From Naasia sp. SYSU D00057 (GTDB lineage: Bacteria; Actinomycetota; Actinomycetes; Actinomycetales; Microbacteriaceae): 64,000 nt of DNA. Both the position numbers and the translations under genes were made by a program. The notes under the pieces were generated by a model. It had not been told where the DNA came from, did no database searches, and worked only from the letters and a program-made list of their open reading frames with translations. The DNA is taken from the NCBI RefSeq assembly GCF_017916505.1, contig NZ_JAFMSZ010000004.1:62001-126000 (forward strand), in the 5' to 3' direction. This document shows positions 30,201-35,709 of this stretch, one piece after another (within the stretch, counting starts at the first letter, position 1; each line of letters starts with the position of its first letter).

Positions 30201-30212
30201 GACTTCGACTGA
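24219..30212 (+). CDS. Giant membrane-anchored surface protein with Ig-like/cadherin-like and FN3 repeats
   Basis: A 1997-residue protein. A basic N-terminus and one membrane helix (about 25-45, SLVGGGAVVAVVATVAVVS) anchor it with the rest outside. Residues about 45-415 form a beta-rich, propeller-like region with an acidic end. From about 424 to 1500 there are about eleven repeats of 95-100 residues, several marked by the Ca-binding-like motif LANDxDPDGD (for example NDYDPNGD, ANDSDPDGE). From about 1503 to the end are about five FN3-type domains. There is no LPXTG sorting motif or C-terminal membrane helix. Tandem GTG codons start it with no gap after the kinase gene. Likely an adhesin or wall-spanning structural protein; the ligand is unknown. 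FN3 domains are shared with the kinase ectodomain. Confidence 0.9.
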   Translation: MVAPSPLRRAAAALARHRSKLVSLVGGGAVVAVVATVAVVSNGYTAQRMDLDDGSVWVANGSKQVIGRANTQVLQLDTVVASTTSTVEVHQRGQDVYLYDRGNSTLDVVDPATSSVQESVPVPPDDTVLHTTGTEVADGRAVLHSTATGRIWIVPLPALGSFDSSIPPDLSLGAGSVSSMESDGTLFVHSPEAGEVYRVDAGRSDVVARTSAVDAGTTDDEFSITSVGGRWAVLDATTRTLTLDGATVDLTDLIAAGASPVLQQAVTAEAAGRDGGDRLYVAHAGGLVRVPLGGGEPEEVAGLTAEGRSGTPAAPVVRAGCAYAAWSSGDVWRDCAAGSGGTGIDGEDPELESIDGMPSSAQLAFRTSGSRVVLNDSLGGGTWAVQDGNAAIDNWDELLARNEDSDAAPENDEDTPPEYETLQAPPIAQDDDLGARPGRATVLPVLLNDYDPNGDVLVIDELTTLAADVGSLELVSGGQQVLLTLPDTATGAVSFGYTISDGRGGTASATVTVDVRSPDENSPPQQLRTTKATVAAGGRVAVDTLGDWVDPDGDAFYLTSASVGAPDTSTWKPGGEIVFIDSGQGGDRKDVALAVSDGRADGAGTLAVTVRPAGEVPIVAEPFAVRAYVGEELTVAPLAHVRGGSGMLRLTNVPPKSGVTVQADYEGGTFRLVAEEAGTRYLDYTVSDGAGTATGTVRVDVETPPDANSTPITVPHTAFVRQGGSQNLDVLATDIDPAGGVLLVTGVGEVPVDSGVRVEILEQRLLRITLTAPLDGPVDFTYTVSNGLADAQGTVAVVEIPEPARSQPPLARADQVSVRVGDAIDIPVLANDEHPDGEQLTLDPELVTPLPGGSGLLFPAQSRLRYLAPDTTGNFTAVYRVNGPDGQWATAEVSISVREADPASNNPPVPRTVEARVLAGESVRIPVPLTGIDPDGDSVQLLGQESNPEKGAVTEVGSDWIEFEAGDYSAGTDTFTYRVVDGLGAQATGTVRVGISPRLEGARNPVAVEDEVTVRPGRTIAVQVLANDSDPDGETLSITDVEATTGGGTARVDGSVLRVVAPERAGRYGFVYSIENERGGTSSNFLTVIVDPDAPLARPIAEDTVLGLSDILGRESVDVNVLSGVFFAEGDPQDLDVSVLPGYGGTARVVDDKRIRVELGASSQIIPFSVRHPDDPAVSAIAFIRVPGFDDALPQLRKGAPRLTVRSGEAITIELRDYVVAVGDGAVRLTDSSTVRATHSDGADAVVDANTLRFRSAEGYFGPASIAFQVTDGESADDPDGRIATLVLPISVTPRENQPPVFDGGVLEFEPGAERTVQLPRLTTYPYADDLAGLDYSVLGSVPSGYSVSLDGQALTIRAAESVRTGAASSLRIGVRDGTTDGESGRLELRVVASTRPLASPAADTAVAPRGRTTSVDVLANDQAANPFPATPLQVVAVRGLDSASLPAGVRITPSADKSRLSIDVANDALPEDVTLQYQVLDATGDEDRAAWGTVTVSVQDKPQPVTNVRATAFGDRAVTIAFDPGAFNNAEITGFRVATTSAAGDPIATTDCASTTCTVRTPGNGPANSVRIAVIAVNAIGESAPTSLGEPVWSDIVPAAPASLETRALDHGLRVFWRKPNETGGSPINYYVVSVAGRTDTLSVPADDPVGTEYSLDVTSGSIANGAPVAVSVSARNEAYGRLTNWNSVSGSGTPAGAPVVTGTPSAGVGDAGSGGRGTVTLDWAGVFDGNGSGVGQYYAAMYQGTPPGCSASDDGGRGTDLSVPPATNEFRHMGSATSTVFEVPANTSYSFMVFAYNGQGCTASGEVRAVTRKAPGTPTSVGVGGPADSGDGRYDYRLDSVAYASGGGSPEVSYVYRLAGGSATWTTRLGGTLVADGSLYGQAVQIQVQVCEAYPEKTLCSDWSAPSQTFTPADTRPTGLRYAPGNGVGAWSWTGAPSGSGYSAVQYSCDGGNVWSPSMPQSGSCAAGADSTFQVRVITGSGTYSSPVYRSADFD

Positions 30213-30258
30213 GCCCGCTGCGCGGACCTCGACCCACACGACAGGAGACACCAGGAGC

Positions 30259-31230
30259 ATGACGATGACCCCGGAGCAGGCGGCCTGGTTCAGCGACATC
30301 TTCGGACGGCTCGCGGCGAACGTCGAGCAGGTGCTGCTCGGCAAGAGCCACGTGATCCGGCTGTCGCTGACGGCGATGCTGAGCGAGGGGCACCTGCTGC
30401 TCGAGGACTTCCCCGGCACCGGCAAGACCTCGCTCGCCCGCGCCATCGCGCAGAGCGTCGCCGGCAGCGCCAGCCGGGTCCAGTTCACGCCGGACCTGCT
30501 GCCGGGCGACATCACCGGGGTCAGCATCTACGACCAGCGCACGGGCGAGTTCGAGTTCCACAACGGTCCCGTCTTCGCGAACATCGTGCTCGCCGACGAG
30601 ATCAACCGCGCCAGCCCGAAGACGCAGTCGGCTCTGCTCGAGGTGATGGAGGAGGGCGCCGTCACGGTCGACGGCATCCGGCACCCGGTGGGCGCGCCCT
30701 TCATGGTGATCGCGACGCAGAACCCGATCGAGCAGGCGGGCACCTACCGCCTGCCCGAGGCCCAGCTCGACCGCTTCATCCTCAAGACCTCGATCGGCTA
30801 CCCCGACCACGCGGCGACCCTGCGCATCCTCGAGGGCTCGACGGTGCGCTCGCACGAAGTGGTCATCCCGGCGATCGTCCCCGCCGACGTCATCGTCGAC
30901 ATGACCCAGCTCGCGCGGACGGTGCACGTCGACCCGTCGGTGAGCGACTACGTCTCGCGGATCATCGAGGCGACCCGGAACGCGGACGAGGTCCGCCTCG
31001 GCGCCAGCGTGCGCGCCGCCATCGCGCTCCTGCGCACCGCGAAGACCCTCGCCGCCTCCAACGGCCGCCACTACGTGATCCCGGACGACGTCAAGGCGCT
31101 GGGGGAGCCGGTGCTCGCGCACCGCCTCGTGCTCGACCCGGAGGCCGAGTTCGACGGCGTCACGGCGTCGAACGTGATGGCGCAGCTCCTGCTCGAGGTC
31201 CCGCCGCCGAGCGAGCGGCAGGCCGTGTGA
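30259..31230 (+). CDS. MoxR-family AAA+ ATPase
   Basis: A 323-residue chaperone-like ATPase of the MoxR group, which acts with DUF58 or VWA partners to assemble or activate other proteins. Walker A is EDFPGTGKTSLARA near residue 48, Walker B is VLADEINRASPKTQSALLEVM, and sensor 1 lies in ATQNPIEQAGTYRLPEAQLDR. A small C-terminal helical lid follows. The ATG has CCAGGAGC just upstream. The stop overlaps the DUF58 start by 4 bases (GTGA), a coupling seen widely for MoxR-DUF58 pairs. It starts 46 bases after the giant surface protein gene. Confidence 0.95.
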   Translation: MTMTPEQAAWFSDIFGRLAANVEQVLLGKSHVIRLSLTAMLSEGHLLLEDFPGTGKTSLARAIAQSVAGSASRVQFTPDLLPGDITGVSIYDQRTGEFEFHNGPVFANIVLADEINRASPKTQSALLEVMEEGAVTVDGIRHPVGAPFMVIATQNPIEQAGTYRLPEAQLDRFILKTSIGYPDHAATLRILEGSTVRSHEVVIPAIVPADVIVDMTQLARTVHVDPSVSDYVSRIIEATRNADEVRLGASVRAAIALLRTAKTLAASNGRHYVIPDDVKALGEPVLAHRLVLDPEAEFDGVTASNVMAQLLLEVPPPSERQAV

Positions 31231-32636
31231 ACACCACCTCCCGCCATCGCAGCGGGACGCGCGGCAGCCTGACGGGCGTCCCGCACTCCACGACGGTGCG
31301 CGGCGAGACGGCCGCCGCCACGCCGCTGACCAACGCCCGGACGAGGATCGTCGGCGAGCGCACCGGGTTCGTCGCCGACGTCGTCGTCCTGGTCGTGCGC
31401 GCCTGGCGCATCGCGACGGGGCACGTGCGGACGGCAGCCCGCACCGTCGCCTCGGTGGTCACGGCGCTCGGCTGGACCATGGTCGGCGTCACCGCCACCG
31501 CTTTCGCCGTCGGCTATGCGGCCGGCTGGGCCGAGCTCGTGCCGGTCGCCTGGGCGGGCACCGTGATCATCCTCGTCGCCGGCCTGTTCCTGCTGGGCGG
31601 GCACGGGCAGGACCTGAGGCTCGCCATGCCCCACAACCGCGTGGTCGTCGGCTCCGAGGCGTCGGGCGCGCTCGTCGCCCGGAACCCGACCGGGCACCGC
31701 CTGCTCGCCACCGCGGTCGAGCTTCCGATCGGCGACGGGCTGCAGGACCTGCCGATCCCGTCCCTGCCCGCCGGTGCGACCGAGGACGTGCCGTTCACCG
31801 TGCCGACGCGCCGCCGGGGCGTGCTCCCCATCGGGCCCGTCCGCTCCGTGCGGGCCGACCCGCTCGGCCTCGTGCGCCGCGAGCACGTCTGGGACACCTC
31901 CGTCGAGCTCTTCGTGCACCCGAGGACGGTCGCCATCCCGGCGACGAGCACGGGCTTCGTCCGCGACCTCGAGGGCCAGGCGACGCGCGACCTCACGGCG
32001 AGCGACGTCGCCTTCCACGCCCTCCGCGAGTACCAGCCGGGCGACGACCGCCGCTACATCCACTGGAAGTCCACCGCGAAGCAGGGCGTGCACATGGTCC
32101 GCGAGTTCGAGCAGACCCGGCGCAGCCACCTGCTCGTCGCGCTGAGCCTCGCGGGCGCCGATTATGCGAACGCGGAGCAGTTCGAGCTGGCCGTCAGCGT
32201 CGCCGGCTCCCTCGGCGTGCGTGCCATCCGCGACGCCCGCACCGTCTCCGTCGTCGTGAGCGGCACGACGCCCGAGTTCGCGAAGCGCAAGGTGTTCACC
32301 GTCCGGTCGCTCAGCACGCTCACGCCGGTGCGCCTGCTCGACGACCTCGCCCGCGTCGAGCGGGCCGACTCGGCGCTCGGTGTCGTCGACCTCGCCCGCG
32401 TCGCCTCCGAGCAGGGCGCCGGCACGAGCGTCGCGTTCCTCGTCCTCGGCTCGAAGCCGACGCCCGCTCAGCTGCGGGCGGCGTCCGCCTCCTTCCCCGC
32501 CGGGGTCGAGGTGGTCGCCGTCGTGTGCGATCCCGGCTACGTGCCCGCCCTCCGCCGCGTCGGCGGCCTCACCGTGCTGACCATCGGCTACCTCGAGGAC
32601 CTCCAGAAGGCCCTCGCCCGGAGCAGGGCGGCATGA
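31227..32636 (+). CDS. DUF58 membrane protein (MoxR partner)
   Basis: A 469-residue protein with an unusual N-terminal cytoplasmic stretch of about 65 residues, two membrane helices (about 72-92 and 98-120), a beta-rich domain and the DUF58 core. The family signature REYQPGDDRRYIHWKSTAK lies at about residues 268-286. The C-terminal part has a von Willebrand A-like fold with a partly eroded metal site. Partners of this type are thought to be substrates or adaptors of MoxR. It overlaps both neighbours by 4 bases, so MoxR, DUF58 and the next protein are likely made in fixed ratio. Confidence 0.9.
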   Translation: MNTTSRHRSGTRGSLTGVPHSTTVRGETAAATPLTNARTRIVGERTGFVADVVVLVVRAWRIATGHVRTAARTVASVVTALGWTMVGVTATAFAVGYAAGWAELVPVAWAGTVIILVAGLFLLGGHGQDLRLAMPHNRVVVGSEASGALVARNPTGHRLLATAVELPIGDGLQDLPIPSLPAGATEDVPFTVPTRRRGVLPIGPVRSVRADPLGLVRREHVWDTSVELFVHPRTVAIPATSTGFVRDLEGQATRDLTASDVAFHALREYQPGDDRRYIHWKSTAKQGVHMVREFEQTRRSHLLVALSLAGADYANAEQFELAVSVAGSLGVRAIRDARTVSVVVSGTTPEFAKRKVFTVRSLSTLTPVRLLDDLARVERADSALGVVDLARVASEQGAGTSVAFLVLGSKPTPAQLRAASASFPAGVEVVAVVCDPGYVPALRRVGGLTVLTIGYLEDLQKALARSRAA

Positions 32637-34966
32637 GCGCGCCCGTCCCGCCGGCGCGGCCGTCCTCGCGCCTCTCGCGCCTGTCGCGGCGCGGCGGCTT
32701 CGTGCTCGGCAACACCGCGTTCCTCGCGCTCGCGATGGCGATCGCGAGCGCGTCCTTCTGGCCGATCCACCAGAGCGAGTCGCTCGTCGTCGCGGTCGCC
32801 GTCGCGCTCGTCGCGGGCGTCGCGATCGCCGTCCTCGGCGCCGCCCGGCGCTGGCCCGGGTGGGCCGTCGGTGCGGCGACGATCGCCGCCTACCTCCTCC
32901 TCGGCGTCCCGGCCGCAGTCCCGTCCCTCGCCTACGCGGGGGTCGTGCCGACCGTGCCGGGCCTCACCGAGCTCGTCGCCGGCGCCGCCCTCAGCTGGAA
33001 GGAGCTGCTGACCATCTCGCTCCCGGTCGGCGGCTACCAGACCCTGCTCGTCCCCGTCTTCCTCCTCGTGCTCGTGCTCACGGTCGCCGGGCTGTCCACC
33101 GCCCTCCGCGCCCGGTGGGGCGTGCTCGGCATCCTCGCGCCCGTCGTGCTGTTCGTGGCCGGCGTCCTCCTCGGCCCCACCCGGGCGTCCTCCCTCCCGG
33201 TCGGCCTGGCCCTCCTCGTCGCCGCGCTCGCGTTCCTGCTGTGGCGCCGGTCGCGCCGCCGCTCCGCGCGCGCGGTCGGCGAGTCCCGGGTCGACCGCCG
33301 GCGCGCCGAATTCCGCCGCACCGTCGGCGCGGCCGTCATCCTCGCCGTCGCGGTCGCCGGGGGAGTCGGTGCGGCCGCGATCGCGCCCGCCGCCGGACCG
33401 CGGCAGGTGCTGCGGGCCGCCATCGAGGTGCCCTTCGACCCGCGCGACCACCCCAGCCCGCTCGCGGCGTTCCGGCGCTACTTCCAGGACGACCGCGCCG
33501 ACGCGACCATGCTCGCGGTCGAGGGCCTCGAGCCGGGGGACCGCATCCGCATCGCCACGCTCGACACCTACGACGGCGTCGTCTACACGGTCGGCAGCGA
33601 CCAGGTGAGCAGCGCGTCCGCCTCCTTCACGCGCGTGCCCTCGTCCGTCGACACCTCCGACGTGAACGGCCGGCGCGTGCGCATCGAGGTGACGGTGGAG
33701 GGCTACCGCGGCATCTGGCTGCCCGACATCGGCGCCCTCGAGACCGTCCGCTTCGGCGGCGACCGCGCCTCGCGGCTGCAGGACTCCTTCTACTACAACC
33801 GCACGAGCGGGACGGGCGCGGTCATCACGGGGCTCGAGGCGGGTGACAGCTACGCCATCGACGCGGTGCTGCCCGACACCGTGGGGGCGAACGCACTGGC
33901 GACCCTGCAGCCCGGCACCGCGCCGGTCCCCGAGCTGCCGCTCGTGCCGGACGAGCTCGACGCGGCCCTGGAGCGCTGGGCGGCCGGAGCGGACGCCCCG
34001 GGGGAGCGCCTCGTCGCCGCGCTCGACGGCCTTCGGCAGGACGGCTACGTCAGCCACGGCCGGGAAGGCGAGCCGTTCAGCCGCTCCGGTCACTCGGCGG
34101 ACCGCATCACCGAGCTGCTCACCGCGCAGCCGATGCTCGGCGACGGCGAGCAGTACGCGGTCACCGCGGCTCTCCTGGCTCGCCGGCTCGGCTTCCCCGC
34201 GCGGGTCGTCGTGGGCTTCGTCGCCCCCGAGGACGATCCCGGGAACCTGCGCGGCGCCGACCAGAGCGCCTGGATCGAGGTCAACGCGGCCGGCGTCGGC
34301 TGGGTGCCGATCGACCCGAACCCCGCCGTCCGCGACGTGCCCGAGCAGGAGCCCGACGACACCGCGAGCGTGTCCCGGCCCCAGTCGGTCGTGCAGCCGC
34401 CGCCCGACGACGCCGTCGACCCGGACGATGTGGTGCCGCCCGACGTCGCCGAGCAGGACCAGGAGCCGGAGGCTCCGCTGTGGCTCGGCGTGCTGCTCGC
34501 GGTGCTCCGCGTCCTCGGCTGGGTGCTGCTCGGAGCGGCGATCCTGCTGTCCCCGTTCCTCGCGATCCTCGGCCTCAAGTGGCGGCGCCGGCGCCGCCGC
34601 CGGCATGCGGCGGCGCCCCTCGAGCGGATCGTCGGCGGCTGGGACGAGTTCGCGGACGCCGCGGTGGACTACGGTGTGGATGCGCCGCCGACGGCCACCC
34701 GCAACGAGCTCGCGATCGCGGTGGGCGGCCGCAAGCCGCTCGTCCTTGCCTCCGCCGTGGACCGGGCGACATTCGCGCCCACCGACCCGCAGGAGGTCGA
34801 CGCGGACCGGGTCTGGACCTCGGTCGCCGACCTCCGCGCCGATCTCGGCCGGGACCGCACCCGGTGGGAGCGGCTGAAGGCGCTCGTGTCGCTCCGCTCG
34901 TTGCGGCGCGGCGCCCGGGCGCCGCGCCCTCGCGGCCTGCCCACCTCGGAGAAGGAGACCCGATGA
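32633..34966 (+). CDS. Transglutaminase-like membrane protein (TgpA type) lacking catalytic Cys and His
   Basis: A 777-residue protein with about seven N-terminal membrane helices, an outside transglutaminase-like domain (about 280-590), one further helix (about 620-650) and a cytoplasmic tail. The usual core reads GDCEQ, then HAWVEV, then WxPxDPTP. Here it reads GDGEQYAV with Gly505 in place of the nucleophilic Cys, QSAWIEV with Ser545 in place of the His, and WVPIDPNP with Asp561 kept. The fold is therefore conserved but transglutaminase or protease chemistry is not expected. It may serve as a binding scaffold. ATG overlaps the DUF58 stop and its own stop overlaps the next start, both as ATGA. 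Confidence 0.88.
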   Translation: MSAPVPPARPSSRLSRLSRRGGFVLGNTAFLALAMAIASASFWPIHQSESLVVAVAVALVAGVAIAVLGAARRWPGWAVGAATIAAYLLLGVPAAVPSLAYAGVVPTVPGLTELVAGAALSWKELLTISLPVGGYQTLLVPVFLLVLVLTVAGLSTALRARWGVLGILAPVVLFVAGVLLGPTRASSLPVGLALLVAALAFLLWRRSRRRSARAVGESRVDRRRAEFRRTVGAAVILAVAVAGGVGAAAIAPAAGPRQVLRAAIEVPFDPRDHPSPLAAFRRYFQDDRADATMLAVEGLEPGDRIRIATLDTYDGVVYTVGSDQVSSASASFTRVPSSVDTSDVNGRRVRIEVTVEGYRGIWLPDIGALETVRFGGDRASRLQDSFYYNRTSGTGAVITGLEAGDSYAIDAVLPDTVGANALATLQPGTAPVPELPLVPDELDAALERWAAGADAPGERLVAALDGLRQDGYVSHGREGEPFSRSGHSADRITELLTAQPMLGDGEQYAVTAALLARRLGFPARVVVGFVAPEDDPGNLRGADQSAWIEVNAAGVGWVPIDPNPAVRDVPEQEPDDTASVSRPQSVVQPPPDDAVDPDDVVPPDVAEQDQEPEAPLWLGVLLAVLRVLGWVLLGAAILLSPFLAILGLKWRRRRRRRHAAAPLERIVGGWDEFADAAVDYGVDAPPTATRNELAIAVGGRKPLVLASAVDRATFAPTDPQEVDADRVWTSVADLRADLGRDRTRWERLKALVSLRSLRRGARAPRPRGLPTSEKETR

Positions 34967-35622
34967 CCTGCCCGACCTGCGGTGCGACGCTGCCCGAGGG
35001 CGCGATGTTCTGCGGCGAGTGCGGCACGGCCACCCGATCCGCCACCGGCGCGATCTCCGTCGTCCCGGTCGGTGGGCCGGCGCTCGAGGAGCCGGTCGGC
35101 GCCGATCCCGCGTCCGCCCCGTCCTCGGCTGCCCCGGTCCCGCCGGCCGCGCCCGCTCGGACCCCGCAGTCCGCACCCGTGCCGCTCCCGCCGATGCCGT
35201 CCGCCGACGCCACCGACAAGGTGAACTCCGGCGCGATCTTCGTTCCCGTCCCCGACGAGCACACCCGCCTGCCGACGTTCAGGGCCGCCGCGCCCGCCGC
35301 GCGGTTCGTGCTGCAATTCAGCACAGGAGAGTCGGTCACCGTCACCGGCACGGGGCTCGTCGGGCGCCGTCCTGAGCCGCAGCCGGGGGAGGCGTTCGAC
35401 TCGCTCGTCGCCATCGACGACCCCGGCCGCTCGGTGTCGAAGACGCACCTCGAGTTCGGCCAGGAGGGCGGCGTCTTCTGGGTCAGCGACAGGTTCTCGG
35501 CGAACGGCACCGTGGTGCGGGAGCCGGAGCGGCCCGCGCGGCTCAGCGCGCCCGGCATGCGCAGCCGCGTCCCGCGCGGCTCCAGAGTCGAGATCGGCGA
35601 GCAGTTCTTCGTCGTGAGCTGA
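34963..35622 (+). CDS. Zinc-ribbon plus FHA-domain protein
   Basis: A 219-residue cytoplasmic protein. Two CxxC pairs at the N-terminus (CPTCG and CGECG) form a zinc ribbon. A Pro/Ala-rich linker of about 75 residues follows, then an FHA domain (about 115-219) with LVGRRPEPQ, SVSKTHLEF and SANGTVV holding the phosphothreonine-contact residues. Its ATG overlaps the stop of the transglutaminase-like gene. It is the second phospho-reader in the block and could dock phosphorylated kinase, MoxR or FtsK-like partners. Confidence 0.9.
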   Translation: MTCPTCGATLPEGAMFCGECGTATRSATGAISVVPVGGPALEEPVGADPASAPSSAAPVPPAAPARTPQSAPVPLPPMPSADATDKVNSGAIFVPVPDEHTRLPTFRAAAPAARFVLQFSTGESVTVTGTGLVGRRPEPQPGEAFDSLVAIDDPGRSVSKTHLEFGQEGGVFWVSDRFSANGTVVREPERPARLSAPGMRSRVPRGSRVEIGEQFFVVS

Positions 35623-35697
35623 CCCTCCCCATCCTCCCGCGGCGGGCCTCCGCCCACCGTCCTCCGGCTGCCGCCGACCGGGAGGTGGCCGAGGCGG

Positions 35698-35703
35698 CAC
35701 CCT
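35698..35703 (+). promoter_or_regulatory. Weak -10 (CACCCT) upstream of the FtsK/EccC-like gene
   Basis: CACCCT ends 6 bases before the GTG at 35710, the same spacing as the stronger leaderless promoters, and supports that GTG as the start. Confidence 0.3.
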
Positions 35704-35709
35704 GCTGGA

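Noticed and set aside
24219-30212. Sortase-anchored adhesin
   Set aside because: No LPXTG-type motif, C-terminal membrane helix or basic tail; anchoring is by the N-terminal helix.
22785-30527. A 2580-codon open frame on the minus strand opposite the kinase and giant-protein genes
   Set aside because: It mirrors the plus-strand codons of real genes; its translation is low-complexity (Arg, Gly, Ala, His, Asp) with no domain, a common artefact in high-GC DNA.
32633-34966. Active transglutaminase or protease
   Set aside because: The Cys and His of the catalytic triad are replaced by Gly505 and Ser545.
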